Assembly (NCBI GenBank): GCA_003415625.1
Contig: PYIU01000007.1
Coordinates: 2,170,001-2,234,000, forward strand
DNA: 64,000 nucleotides
Direction of reading: 5' to 3'
From: Aquanectria penicillioides
Taxonomy: Eukaryota; Ascomycota; Sordariomycetes; Hypocreales; Nectriaceae
Of the stretch, positions 1 to 12,335 are shown one piece after another. The notes beneath the pieces were generated by a model that searched no databases, was not told the origin of the DNA, and saw only the letters and a program-made list of their open reading frames with translations. Both the position numbers and the translations under genes were made by a program. The first letter of the stretch is position 1. Every line of letters starts with the position of its first letter.

Positions 1-2760
1 CGCCGTAGGTACGTCGTCACCCTTATCCTTGGTCCTCTCTACTCTCATCGCCATATGCTACACGACTCTAATTTACCTTCAACAATACAGATGGGGTTGC
101 ACCCCGAGCCAAGATGAATCAGCAACGATCCCGCCGTTTCCGCTCCGCCCAAGACGCGAAGGAGAAGGAGGCAGACAAACAAGAGCTCATCAAGCTGCTG
201 AAACAACAGAATGGAGGAACACTACCTGCTGAAAGCTCAGAGACCGTCGCCAAAAAAGCGTTTGACTCCAACTCCATCACTCCCGGAACTCCCTTTATGG
301 ACATCCTAGCTCTCAGTTTACGGTATTGGTGCCAGTATAAACTGAATACGGACGCGGCTTGGGCTAAGCTAAAAGTGATCATTTCCGATGCCACGATTCC
401 TGGAGAAGGAGAACACAAGATTATGGACTTCGTTCGATCTCAACGTGCCTCTCCAGAACACGATCCCAATACCCGCCATGTCATATATGGCCTCGATGCC
501 GACTTGATCATGCTCGGGCTCGCTACTCACGAGCCTCATTTCCGAGTTCTAAGGGAAGACGTGTTCTTTCAGGAGGGCAAGGCTCGTCTTTGTAAGCTAT
601 GTGGACAAAAGGGGCACGATGCTCGGAATTGCCGGGGCGAAGCCAAGTCGAAAGAGACTGAAATTGAAGAAAAGGACAAAACTGCACCCCTGAAACCTTT
701 TATTTGGCTTCATGTTTCTATCCTGCGGGAGTACCTTGCTGCAGAGCTGGCCGTTCCTAACCTTCCATTCCTATTTGACCTCGAGCGTGTGGTTGATGAC
801 TGGATTTTTCTTTGTTGTTTCGTGGGTAACGATTTCCTGCCTCATCTCCCAGCCTTGGAGATCAGAGAACATGGAATTGATACTCTGACCACCATTTGGA
901 AAGATAACCTACCATTCATGGGTGGATATGTCACCAAGGATGGGCATATCGACCTGGAAAGAGCCCAGTGTATTCTTGATGGTCTCGCAAAACAGGAAGA
1001 TGCCATCTTTAAGCGAAGAAAAGAGCAAGAAGATCGGCGAGAAGCTAATGCCAAAAGACGGAAACTTCAAGATGCCAACGCCAGAGGCGGACGTCATGGC
1101 GATGCATCCACTCCGCGGAGGAACGGCCACGAGAACCCTGCGAACGGCCTTCCTTTATACCCCATCGCAGCGTATCCGGCACAGCCACCCAAGGGGTTAA
1201 CTCTTGACATGGTAGTGAGCCACAGCAACGTTGTAGATGCCAACACAGCGAATAAGAGCGCTGCCAGCGTCCTCAAAGCTCAGCTCCAAGCTCAAAAGTC
1301 GACTTCAGAAGCGAGCGATGCGACCATCTCTCAGGCGCATTCTTCAACCCTGGGCAAGCGAAAGGCTTCAGACATGGGGAAGACGGACAATATGTCAGCA
1401 CCCACCTCATCAACTATCACCACACCAACTGCGCAGACAGAAGATGGGCCAATCGATGAAGTCCGGCTTTGGGAGGATGGTTATCAAGATCGGTATTACG
1501 AGAAAAAGTTTCACAAGAATCCAAAGGACATCGAGTTCCGCCACTCAGTTGGCCGAGCCTACATGGAAGGGTTAGCTTGGGTTCTCCTTTACTATTTCCA
1601 GGGATGCCCATCATGGGACTGGTACTATCCTTATCATTATGCTCCCTTTGCTGCCGACTTCAAGGACATAGCCAAAATGCAGGTTTGTTTTGAGAAAGGC
1701 CGGATATCAAAGCCTTTTGAGCAGCTGATGAGTGTTCTGCCCGCTGCCTCTCGACATGCCCTACCCGAGGTTTTTCATGAACTTATGTTAAACCAGGACA
1801 GCGAAATTATAGACTTCTATCCCGAAAACTTCGAGGTCGATCTCAATGGGAAGAAGATGGCTTGGCAAGGCGTGGCACTCCTTCCTTTCATCGATATGCC
1901 ACGGCTTTTGAAAGCGGTCCAGGGCAAGTATGAACTTCTAAGCCCTGAAGACTCAGCCCGTAACGAAATGGGGAAAGTCGCACTCCTCTTCTCTGATGGA
2001 CACGAGAGTTTATATGACGATATTTCAACTAAGTTCTACTCGAAACGACAAGGGAACCCGACGGTTAAATTAAATCCCAGAACCAGTGACGGGCTATCGG
2101 GTAAAGTCGAGAAACAAGAAGGATATGTCCCTCACGGTCAGCTCAAGTATCCTCTTGAACGACGGTCCATGCCAGATCTTGAATATGACCGTTCACTTAC
2201 GTAAGTCCTTGAACCCATACAGAAGGCTTCACTGAAATAACCGTTACAGCGTGAATTACGAGATCCCTCAAACATCACATCCACATAAGTCAATGCTTTT
2301 GCGTGGAGTAAGATTGCCACAACCAACCCTCACACATAGTGACATTGAAGTCATTCGAGGCAAAATTAATCGATCGGGACGAGGCTACGGGGGTGCTCAT
2401 TTCGGTCGCCCTAGCCCTGGTATCCACCATAGCTCAGGCGGTGGCCGAGATAGTCACCCAGGGCGACCTCAGAGCGGCTATGGTAGACCAGACGGGTACC
2501 GCCCTCGGCATCACTCGAGCGTAGCGCCGCCACCCCCTGGGGGGCCTGGGTTCGGTATTGGAATACCTCCTCCTCCCCCAGCACATCACTACAGTGGCCG
2601 ATCACATGAGGGTTATCGTGGAAGTCCCCAAAGCCACAATAACTCGTGGAACCAAGGCCCCTCCCCAAGACATCCTCCTCCTAGACCTTACCAGGGACCC
2701 GGTAGTTCGTACAACAGGGATCCAAGAAACCAATATCGAGGGGGAAGGGATTCCAGATGA
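1..2760 (+). CDS. RAT1: 5'-3' exoribonuclease 2 (Rat1/XRN2), 5' end outside window
   Basis: This gene encodes the nuclear 5'-3' exoribonuclease that degrades uncapped RNA, ends Pol II transcription (torpedo) and trims rRNA and snoRNA precursors. Exons seen: <1-8, 91-2200 and 2250-2760, giving 875 codons here. Introns 9-90 (GTACGT..ACAG) and 2201-2249 (GTAAGT..ACAG) join in frame; the first restores A-V-D-G-V-A-P-R-A-K across the junction, a hallmark of the XRN N-terminal domain. About 100 residues are missing upstream. Also visible are acidic active-site motifs (GEGEHK near 402-419, LDADLIM near 490-512, GNDFLPH near 823-843), a CCHC zinc knuckle (C-x2-C-x4-H-x4-C, 591-632) typical of Rat1/XRN2 rather than cytoplasmic Xrn1, and a charged linker near 960-1110. 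The last exon carries the conserved HPHKSMLLRGV block, then a Gly/Arg/Pro-rich tail ending at TGA 2758-2760. No lesion is visible. The symbol follows yeast usage. Confidence 0.96.
9..90 (+). other. RAT1 intron at the window edge
   Basis: An 82-nt phase-1 intron with donor GTACGT (9-14), a CTAAT-like branch site near 68-72 and acceptor ACAG (87-90). It decides the reading frame. The ATG at 114 is an internal methionine, not the start, because the conserved residues before it are encoded across this intron. Confidence 0.9.
2201..2249 (+). other. RAT1 second intron in the window
   Basis: A 49-nt intron with donor GTAAGT and acceptor ACAG. It joins the codons for D-R-S-L-T to V-N-Y-E, as expected for the end of the conserved Rat1 core. 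Without splicing the frame stops at 2202-2204. Confidence 0.9.
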
Positions 2761-3377
2761 TTTTGTTTTCATGATGTAAAGTAGAATCGATTGGGGAGAC
2801 GTTGTCGTGAACTGAAACCATTGTCTACCTATGTACGGATAGCCACTGCAAGGGTCAGTTGCGCGTTGATAGATTAGCCTCAATCGCTACCCAGAAACAC
2901 AGGAGTATCTAGTTCCATGTCAATCTACGTGAAGCTAATGGATGGGGAATCGTCAAACAATACACAAATAACCACGCCTACCCACTACCGAGGTTTGAGG
3001 GGCATTGCCAGAGGAGAAGAATGCAAATAGTGCTTCGTAGACGACCGACGAGCGTCAATTTTCCGTAGTTCACTCCAAAAATTCTCTACAAATGCGATCA
3101 AAAAAAAAAAGGGGGTGGGGAATTTTTGCTTCCTTCTACCAGCAAAATTTAAAGCCTGTATGTCTGCCTGATCACTCGAGGAGCGGGATGAGCGAAGAGG
3201 TCTTTTACCGCCTATCTGTCAAAAGTCCGCCCTTGAAGTGCGGTGGGGAATGCGCCGCGGGGTTTGGTCACAACAAGGCCACCAACACCACCAACAACTA
3301 GGCGACCCTGGTTCACGAACAGCTCAGACTTGAATACCAATTCAATCCCTCCACGCGTCGCTCATGCTTCCGCAGCT
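2761..3377. other. Intergenic region between RAT1 and the Ras-GAP gene
   Basis: A 617-base spacer between two genes in the same direction. It must hold the RAT1 3' UTR and the promoter and 5' UTR of the downstream gene. A poly-purine run (A11 followed by G-rich sequence) lies at about 3099-3120. I see no tRNA, no further exon and no clear TATA box. Short open frames here lack any recognisable sequence. Confidence 0.6.
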
Positions 3378-6300
3378 ATGAACGGAGACGCAGGCCTGGT
3401 CGGCTGTCTAGTCGATAGGCTTGCCACCAGAGTAAGTATCGTGTCCTCCATGATTCTCGACCTGTTAGACTGACACAAGGCACAAGCTCCCCCATCGAGC
3501 GGGCACCAGCGGCCAGAGCCTGCAACAAGACGACATCCTACACGTTACAAGGGTGACGCTAGTTGAGCTTGGTAATACAACCATATCTACAGTCCTTGAA
3601 GCGCTCCTTTCACTACTAGAAGACCTTGCGCGCCCATATACTGCTGTTGCATCCCATCCAAGCCATGTTCTGCAATCAGAGCTTTATATTCTCGCCGTTA
3701 TCGCAGACTGCTGCTCCGCCCATTGGGTTTCGCTCACACACGATAGCGACATCGATCCATCCCCGACCCCCCCTCCTCTGGATGAAGTCCTTGTCAGCCG
3801 CATTTTCGACGCCCTGAAACATCTCCTCGAGCCCATCCCCGACAGCTACATTCTCCCTGCGCAGACACTTCTTGGTCAGGTTTCCACTCGCAATGTGGCC
3901 ATTCCTCGATCCGACGCCTCCTCAAGCACCGGTGGAAGTGATGGTACATCAAGGGAAAGCCGACTGGGAGCTCACCTTGATGAGATGGATGTATATGTCA
4001 AGACCGTGATCGAGTATGTCACGGCTTCGAGTTGGGCAAACGCATTCGACTACTTTAGGAATGTTGTTTACAATATTCGCACAACCATCGTTGCTCAATC
4101 AGGCCCTACAACGTCAGGATCCTTTCAGGATGCCGAAAAGGCTGCTCTCGTCGTCCTCAGGCTGCTATCATTCTTTTGGGTTGATGGCCCTAAACTGGGG
4201 CAAGTCATTCAAGAAATTTGTTCCAGCTTTCTTCATTTCCGAAAGCCATATCAAAATACTATCGCCGTGGTCACTCCTCTTCTCATCACTCGATGGCTTG
4301 ATCGTTTTCCGCGCGAGTTCGTCCAACTTCATCTCTTGCATAAAAGGCTTGATGGTGGCGCGGACACCTTATTTGACATGACCCAAGCTGCAACAGACAA
4401 TGGCAAACGAAAGGCACTACTCTACCCCCTACAAACTACGTTGCTATTTTTGCTCCCTGATGTGTTTGAAGTGGCTAGCAACATGCGAGAGGCCAAAAGT
4501 AGCAGTATGGTAAAAAAGGTATCTTTTCTTGACAGCCTAAGAAAAGCACTGAGGAACCGGAACGAGCAGGCAGGCTATTGCCTTGTATCCCTACTTCGGG
4601 CTGCTCGTCACTTTGATGCTGAAAGCGATTCGGCTCTTGTCAGCTACGCCTTGGATGTTCAAGATGAAGTCCGAGACGCAGTGTTTCGCCGTGTCTCGTC
4701 GTTTGATCAACTACTCTTTGAACAAGACATGATGACCGCTGCTTTTGTTAGCCTAGCTCACCTGAACCTAGATGGCGTCAACTCCCTTGTTGAGACTTGT
4801 ATTTCTCCCAATGCCCCCAGTAGCTTCAAACTAGCGGTTATTCAGGGCTGCTCCTATTTCGCACAGCAACCCTACGCCCTCAGATACCATGAGCTGTTTG
4901 ATATCACAGTCCCCTTCATGCATTCACAATTAGAGGTGAGAACCACTATTCACCCTAAAGAGTCGAAATGATAACCGAAATTGCAGGTCGAAAATCTAAA
5001 GTCAACAAGCTTACAGGCCCCAATCGACTCCGAGGGCATAGAAATGATATGTAGCATCCTAAAATTTCTAGACGCCTCTCCAGCCCGGTTATTGGATGAT
5101 CTTTCAGGTGATGATCCAGCCAGGAGCTTCTTCAGGTCATTCCTCTTCTGTGTGCTGTCGGCGGAGCCCTCAGTTCGTCGACTTGCAATGGGAGTCGCGG
5201 AAAGGCTTTTTGCTGGTCATCTGGAAGCATATCGAAAATTTGAAACCGGTCGTCAATTTGGAACGCTCCAACTTCGAGGGGAACTCTGGGGTAGAAGGTA
5301 TGTTGGTGAGTCGGTATCACTTCGGTCGCTAATGCTATATTAGCTCTAAGGTCTTGCTCGCACTTTGTGAGCGCATTGTATTCCAGAAGGATGATCAAGG
5401 ATTAGTCGCTCTTCAAGAATATCTCGAAGCACGACTTCTACTTCTAAAACACATTCCAGTAAGTTGACACATTGCTTGCATAAGTTCAAATCCTTTTCTA
5501 AATCTCTCCAGGAATTAGCAGAGATACCAGAAGAGACTCCGGATGTTGTGGGGGCTTCTTCCAAGCTTGAAACTATGCTCCTTATTTCATTATGTTCCGC
5601 CAACATTGATACTTGTCAACTCGTGACATCATGCATTGGGCTTTTTCTTCAAGAGTGCTCGATTATCGACAAACATGCCGAGTCTGCCAAGTCCTCCGCC
5701 TCTGTCCTTCGGAATGGTGATGTTTTCAAAGAAATAGCCTCTCCAGCTTTCAGGTTCACGGGGCTCGTGGCATTCCAAAAGCGAGTTCGGGGTCTTCTGC
5801 GACGAATGCAGTTCCCAACAACCGGCATCCTAAATGCTTGGGAAACTGCATTTGACAGGTGGATCCATCTTGCAAAAGACGTGTCAACTTCTCCTTTTGA
5901 AGCTGTTGATGAGAAAGCGCTCTCCGAATGGCGGAATTATTCGGGATTCTTAGCTTCGCTAGGTGGCATCTGCACTGCTGACCAGGCCATTATCCTAGAG
6001 GAGCCAGCACTTGGGGGTTGAGGTGGATTGACCGAATTTCGTCCGAAAATTATGAAGAGCCACTCCTCACACGGTATTTGCGACTGAGTATTCAACTTTT
6101 GGCTTGCGCAAATGTCAGAGTACGTGAGGCTATGCGAGATGTACTCTCAAGCGAAGTTTCCCCTGCCCTCTATCACCCTTTATTCAAGGCTCTAGAATCT
6201 GAGCTTGAAGTCCTCTTTACTGGTGCGCTTGCTCCAGTCGACAAGGGCCAAGATAGCGAGGTAGTGTTTGCCGAACAAGCTGCTTCGTTGTTGAAAGCCT

Positions 6301-9300
6301 TGGTAGAGCGACTAGAAAGCCCATCCGACCTGGGGGCGGCATCGTCTGTGCATCTTGGCGCACTAACACTCAACTTTGCAAAATTTCTCGACGGAGTATC
6401 AGATACCCCGAATACTTTGAGAGTCAAAATTAGAGTGTGTCACCTGTGCGAGGTAGTGACAAAGAGGAAAGAGCACCTGAATTTGCGGGATGACGTCCGC
6501 ATTCGAAACCAGCTACTGGAATATATTTTCGGTTGGATCGCACGGCCTCGCTCTCCACGGCCAGATCAAAATGGAGTTGGCAACAGGCAAGACGACATGA
6601 GCCGGGTCCAGAGAGATCTTGACAAGGCATGTTTAAAATCTCTTGCAGATCTCACCTTTCGATTGCCATTGCAGCCCTCGGATAGTCACACCGATGCAGG
6701 TATGAGTGAAATGAAGTCGCAAATGTTCCACACGTACTTCAACCGATTCCTTTCTCTCCTCAACCATGAGCCTTCTGATACCAATCGGATGGACCCTTCC
6801 CCAGGTGTGTCCATTCGAGACGAGGTGGTTTCGAATTCAGACTTGGCCATCACCATCCTCTCAAATCTGCTCAGTGCGAATATCGATGTCGGTCTCAAGC
6901 ATTCATTGAATATTGGGTATCACGACAACGTTGAGATCCGCACAGCATTCGTCAAAGTCCTATACAATATTCTCATCCAGGGCACCGAATTCAGCAACCT
7001 CACAGACTCTGCCGTCAGTGAGAAATATGAAGAATTACTTGAGGTTTGTGTCATCCAGTTTTGAACAGGCGTCATCGCAATTGCTAAGCGACTTCTAGTT
7101 GCTAACCCGCGATCTCTCGCTTGCTATTTCAATGAGCGTAGCTTGCCCAAGCACCGATGTCGATGAACTCACCATTTGTCTTCTCACAGTTTTTGAGCAA
7201 AGAGGTCTCGTCTTTGAGCTCTTAGGGGCGTTAATAAAGCAAGAAATCGAAGACACAGGTAAGAGAATTCTCTCCGATTCTGGGGTAAGTGACGCTAATT
7301 GAGGAGTAGAAAATGAGGCGGAGCTATTACGTCGAAGTTGTGTGGCAACTAAGATGCTTTCCGTTTATGCCAAATGGAAAGGAGCAGCTTACCTACGGGC
7401 CACACTCCAAAAGGTTTTAGAACGGCTCATGCTTACTTCTAAGGACCTAGACCTTGAGCTCGATCCAGCCAGAGTGAGCACAACGGAAGAGCTCCAAAAG
7501 AATGCCTTACAACTTCGAATTGTTGCCAAGGTATTCATTGATGACATCTGCGGATCGTCATCTAGCATGCCGTCATCATTCCGAAAGATTTGCAACATAG
7601 TAAGTTTTGCGCAACGCAATGCAACTCAGAAAAAAAATTGATTATCAGCAGATTTCGAATGCGGTCGTGCCTAGGTTCCCGGATGCAAAATACACCGCGG
7701 TAGGGGCGTTCATCTTCCTCCGTTTTTTCTGCCCAGCCATTGTCGCTCCAGAAGTCGAAGGTCTTGTGTCAACCGCTCCATCCAAGGAGATGCGTCGTGG
7801 GTTGCTGCTCATTGCCAAGGTCATCCAAAACCTTGCGAACAACGTGCTTTTTGGTGCCAAGGAACCATATATGTTTCCTCTGAACGACTTCCTAACGCAA
7901 AACATCTACCACGTCACAACCTTCCTGCGTGAAATATCCGTTAGTGTCCAATCTAATCCTATTTTTCTGTTACTGACGAGCTTAAGGTTGCGCCTCACCA
8001 ACTGGATATTCCAAACACAACGGAATCGTTTGATTTTGGGTCTTGCGTAGCACTGCATCGGTTCTTGTATGACCACTGGGATCATGTCAGACAAACCTTG
8101 GTGGCAAGGGAAAGACGGGGATACATGAGGTCATCTGGGGACATTGCCCGAGTACGCTCACCGGTCTTGGAGCCATTGAGAAATCTCATTGCGAATTTAG
8201 GGCCGCCACCACTTGCTGTTTCATGGAATAGACCTCAGGTGTCCAGCAACAGCCCACCCCTCTACTCCCGATTCCAGAATTTTATGCTTCGCAATGCATT
8301 CAGGAGTACTGAATCGTTCTTAACAGCTCGAGCGGTTTATGATGGAGGTGAAAGTAAGGTAAAGGAGCCTACTATTTGGCAAGGTGGAATTGATCTAACA
8401 GTACCAGGACGGATTGTCGATCATCTGCATCATTCTGCGTCATATCGAAACCGAAAGCATAGACTATGATACCCTCTTATATTGCTATCTGAAGGTCAGT
8501 ATGGCGGCATCTCCCCTTACCTAATTTTCATTCCGCGTGTGCTTCTTCACTCCCGGGCAGTATGTTTGGTTCTAGAAAGTGTGAATATCATACTCACGCT
8601 CAACAGATTGCCAGTAGATTATGGCATCGACCGTTTGGTCTTCTCATTGATGCTACATGCTATAATGGTAGAAATGAACCTCAAGATGAGCTCTTTAAAA
8701 AGTTGGAGCTACTTACTCCATCGGAACTTTCCAGCAATTTGTCCAGGATCTATGTCTACAATATGAATAGTGCTTTCAAGTACGTGAACATTTCATGCTA
8801 CCTAGCTAAACGCTAACACTAGCAAAAGACGATGTTTCCGAAGACTCCTCAGAGTATGCACGAAAAATGAAAGCGGTGTCTTCAACCCCAAAAATGTCGA
8901 ATATCACTTGATCGGCAGCCTCCAGGATCTGCAAGCTCATTTCCACCTCAGCCAACTACATCTCCCGAAAGAAACTATCAGTGTTGTCACTGATACACGC
9001 TATGTTTTTCAGCCAATCACTCGATTGTCCAAGTCAAAAGGCAAGATCGAGGTCATTATCAAAGTCGGCAGCCAGTTTGTGCAGGTAACAACAACAAAAA
9101 AACAAGAAATCTTTGCCGGATTTCGATTAGGAACGACTGTCAATGACATATTCCGCCTGGGAGAAGTTGATGAAGCCCCGACATCGATTCAGACTGAGGA
9201 TGATTCAGCGTTTGGTCTGAGAGCGGATAACGGAAAGATAGTGATGTATTTCACCAGCCCAAAGAAGTCAGATGTTCTGCAAACAATTAGAGGGGCCAAG

Positions 9301-11714
9301 GCAAAACATGGCAAGGACAGCAGAGCCCAGAAATCCATCGAAAGGCTCATTAGGCCTCAAGACGTCCCAGGGACACTGCTGAACTTAGCACTCGCAAATC
9401 TGTCGAGTCCCGATCATATCTTGAGGCTTTCCTCCTATAATTTGCTGGGCGCGCTTTGCAAGGCCTTTAAATTCAAGGTTGCCTCAAGACTTGTTTGCAC
9501 TAAAGGTCAGTCAGTATAATGCCTTGCCAAATGAAAAGTGCTAATCCGATATCATTAGACGTTTCGGTTCCGTTGGATCCAATGCGCTTCATTGTTGAAA
9601 TAAGCAAGGAGTTGGCTCTCGCCGAGCCCCAACTAACCTCCGACTTTTTAACTGAGTTTTTCGTTGGCTGGGAAAGCTTCCCTGACGACCAGAAGCCCTT
9701 GAGCTTAGCCTACATGTCACCATGGCTCCCTGGTCTACGAACAAATATCCTTGCTAACGAGCTAGATGGCGAGAAAGGAAGGGAGAAGGTAGCTGCCCTA
9801 TTCCGAAAATTGATTGATGTGGCGGTCCAGGATCATGGTCTCATCTGGGCACTAGAACAGTCTGTTTGGCCGAAGATAGTTGAAGATGAGATTCTCCTGG
9901 ACATCTTTCTGGATGAACTCATAAAGACGGCAATGAGTTACGGTGCTCATGAGGAGCCCCTTGAGGTCATCTCGTCGCTTGTGGTCGGCATTGGAACCGT
10001 TACACTACGAGGAAAGATTCTCTCACGACTTCGCAAGGCTTTGAACCGATCGTCCTTAAGGCCCACGAAGTTTCTTCCAGATAATGCGGTCTGGTCGGAG
10101 ATTTGTGTTCTACTTCGGTTTTGTGTGTCGTTGTCATTCGATAGTGGGGTTCAGTCTCAGCTATTCTTCCCTGAGATCTTCCACGTTGTGACAATGCTTG
10201 CCAATACTGGAGGGCAAGATATCCGTTTACTGGTTTACCGACTATTGGTGAACTCAGTCCATGCTGTTTGCACCTCGTTTGAGCTTGACGATGCCAAATC
10301 AAGCAAACTAAAAGCAAGTTTGGATTTCCTTTGCGACCCGCGAAGTGACATCTTTTCGGCACCCCCAGCCTTTGCCCGTGATGGGGCGTCAGTCTCGACT
10401 TCACAGGAGACTGGGCCAGCACTATCAGCGACAGAAAACCTGGCTTCGGCTTTATTCGAAATTTGTTCTGCGGCAGCTCCCACGGTTGACTTGGCCAATG
10501 TTTGGCGCTCCCGATGGATGAGCCTCGTAGCAAGCACAGCGTTCCAGAACAACCCTGCCATCCAGCCTCGAGCATTCACAGTCATGGGCTGCCTCGCCCG
10601 AGAAGAAGTGGACGATGATTTACTCTATCAAGTACTCGTGGCTTTGCGGAACAGTGTGAGCCGGTTTGGCGAGGACCACAATAGTGAGATGCTTGTATCA
10701 ATCGTCACTTCCCTCTCCAAAATGATGGCAAAGTTGCCGTCTGCTTCCAGGTATGGTCTTCAATTGTTCTGGCTCGCGATGTCGCTGGTAAGACTGGTTC
10801 CGGCAAACCTTTTCAACTGTGCTGCTTTGTTCCTGGAAGCTGTTTTGGCCAACATTAGCACTGGGGAAGAATTCAGAGGTTCAAAAATGGCTCCGCTTCT
10901 GTTACAAGGTCGAACTCCTTTGGACGAAGCTGCATTGTCATTGGAGGATGTTTACGGCATCCACTTCACTTCTGACAACTTTGAGTTTGCTGTTTGCGCC
11001 TGTCTAGCTCGTGGTCTCACAGATACGGTCACAAGACAAACTGCGATGCGAGTTTTGTCCTCTTTCTTCCAAATGACTACTTGGGCCACTGATATTAGGC
11101 CAGCCGTTCCAGATATTCCCCATGGTTCCGCTTATATGTCTCTTCTTCTTGCGCGAGCTGTGGGACCCGAGGAAGTAAAGGACAGTCTCTGGTCTGCTGG
11201 TGTCAATCCAGGCGAAGTAAACACAGCACCCAGTACTCGAGGGCTGCATAATTTTGACACAATTCAAGATAAAGATCTACTGCTAATGACAGCTATCGAG
11301 TTAGTCGATTTCCAATACTTGGAGGACACTGTTCAAACACGAAGTTTGCATTGGCTCAACGTTTTGGCCACAAAGCGACCTACTGTGGTAGTCCATTTGT
11401 AAGGGGATCTCGTTAACTCATACTGCCATATCCGAACTAAAGGGAGATTTAGGTGTGCGGCCATCCGATCTTTGCTGGATGACACGTTATTGCATGGTCA
11501 GAACTCGACTACCCTAGGGGCAGCGCATACCCTTCTACGAACGCTCTCTTCTAATCCCCAGTTCTCACGAGCAAGCAGCTCTATGAATTTGTTGATAGAA
11601 ACTTTAGAGGATATAGGCTTTGGGGGTCTCTGGCGATCCTGCTCGCTAGGATCGATGGAGGATGTTAACCGGGACTGTCTTGAACTAACTGAAAAGCTGA
11701 TTGAGGTATGTTAA
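3378..11714 (+). CDS. Neurofibromin/IRA-type Ras GTPase-activating protein, frameshifted and missing its last exon
   Basis: This is the homolog of neurofibromin, yeast Ira1/Ira2 and Aspergillus GapA-type proteins, which switch Ras off by stimulating GTP hydrolysis. Exons inferred from splice signals and continuous homology: 3378-3431, 3487-4935, 4987-5297, 5344-5458, 5512-7043, 7099-7258, 7310-7599, 7652-7939, 7987-8358, 8408-8494, 8607-8779, 8823-9505, 9559-11398 and 11453-11705, about 2,536 codons. The start ATG 3378 is followed by MNGDAGLVG; the first intron is 3432-3486. The GAP domain covers about residues 1150-1450, with the arginine finger in E-L-L-R (codon 7330-7332, residue ~1215) and the FLR..CPA signature (7715-7735). 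A Sec14/PH-like module follows (about residues 1550-1850). A -1 frameshift sits at 6013-6017. After 11705 a donor GTATGT is followed by AT-only DNA; unspliced, the frame adds V-C and stops at 11714. If both lesions are real the locus is a damaged allele. Confidence 0.93.
6013..6017 (+). other. Frameshift in a G run of the Ras-GAP gene
   Basis: The frame ending ..E-E-P-A-L-G-G hits TGA at 6019-6021. The next frame, from 6018, opens directly with conserved-looking R-W-I-D-R sequence. No splice pair fits. The sequence reads CTT, five G, then TTG AGG TGG; six G would keep one frame. Either one G was lost from a homopolymer in vivo or this is a base-calling or assembly error. Confidence 0.85.
7600..7651 (+). 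other. Intron with NAGNAG tandem acceptor in the GAP domain
   Basis: Donor GTAAGT at 7600 and acceptor CAGCAG at 7646-7651. Using the distal AG (intron 7600-7651) gives C-N-I-I-S-N-A-V. Using the proximal one inserts a glutamine. Both keep the frame. Family resemblance favours the distal site. Confidence 0.7.
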
Positions 11715-11761
11715 TTAACTATGTAAAAGGAAAGAATAATATATACTAACTAATTATTTAG
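11706..11761 (+). other. Candidate last intron of the Ras-GAP gene, at the RIP boundary
   Basis: Donor GTATGT (11706-11711), branch site ACTAAC (11745-11750) and acceptor TTTAG (ending 11761). The resulting 56-nt length matches the gene's other introns. The sequence after the acceptor contains only A, T and C and would encode L-I-I-I-stop (11762-11776). The intron looks real; the exon behind it appears mutated beyond recognition or replaced. Confidence 0.55.
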
Positions 11762-12029
11762 CTAATTATTATTTAATAGCTTTAGTATATAGTATTTATA
11801 TACTTATATAAGTATTATTTTATTTTATAATAAATTTATTTTTAATATACTTATAATTAGTTTATTAAAAATGCTTATTTTATTATAGTTTTATACTTTA
11901 AAATAATTTTAAAGCCTTTAGTATTTTTTATAAGCTTTCTTTGTCTTTTTTTTTTTTATATAATATAGCTATATTAAATGCAATATATATTAAATAACTT
12001 AAAGTATATTAAAATAATTATTATAAGCT

Positions 12030-12109
12030 TAAGCTATAATAACAGTACAGTAGCGGCTGACCGGTGCATTATATACGGATATATAACATTCAGTAATTGC
12101 GGCAACTGC
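12030..12109. other. Less-mutated sequence flanking the copia insertion, left side
   Basis: About 80 bases keep many C and G (CpG, CpA and TpG all present), unlike DNA on both sides. Together with 31183-31220 it is the interrupted target site of the copia element, and it is probably sparsely mutated because it is single-copy. No gene seen. Confidence 0.6.
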
Positions 12110-12335
12110 TGTTAAACCGAACCAGTCGTGTAATTGTGTATTCTCCTTCTTCTTGTTCTTGTCCCTCTTAGCCTTACTTCATTGCTCAGGCTCTAAAAGA
12201 GGGGTCAGGCTGCGCTAGACCTAATAGAGCTATAGTATATTTATATAACTTTTATTTAATTATTTTAAGCTTTATTTCTATAATCTAAAGTATATATTAA
12301 TATTTCTCTATATATATAATACCTTAAGTTTAATA
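12110..12335 (-). repeat. Copia LTR, left copy
   Basis: 226 bp. The outer half (12110-12225) keeps normal base composition, while the inner half is converted to A/T. It begins TGTTAAACC and ends AAGTTTAATA, the RIP form of GGGTTTAACA. Confidence 0.92.

Noticed and set aside
114..116. ATG 114 as the RAT1 start codon
   Set aside because: Conserved XRN residues directly precede it across the intron 9-90, so translation starts upstream of the window.
842..1614. Several overlapping open frames on both strands within RAT1
   Set aside because: They are shadows of the long conserved exon and show no family resemblance.
2761..3377. Small coding frame 3092-3301 between the genes
   Set aside because: It begins in a poly-purine run, has no recognisable sequence and overlaps the expected promoter and leader of the Ras-GAP gene.
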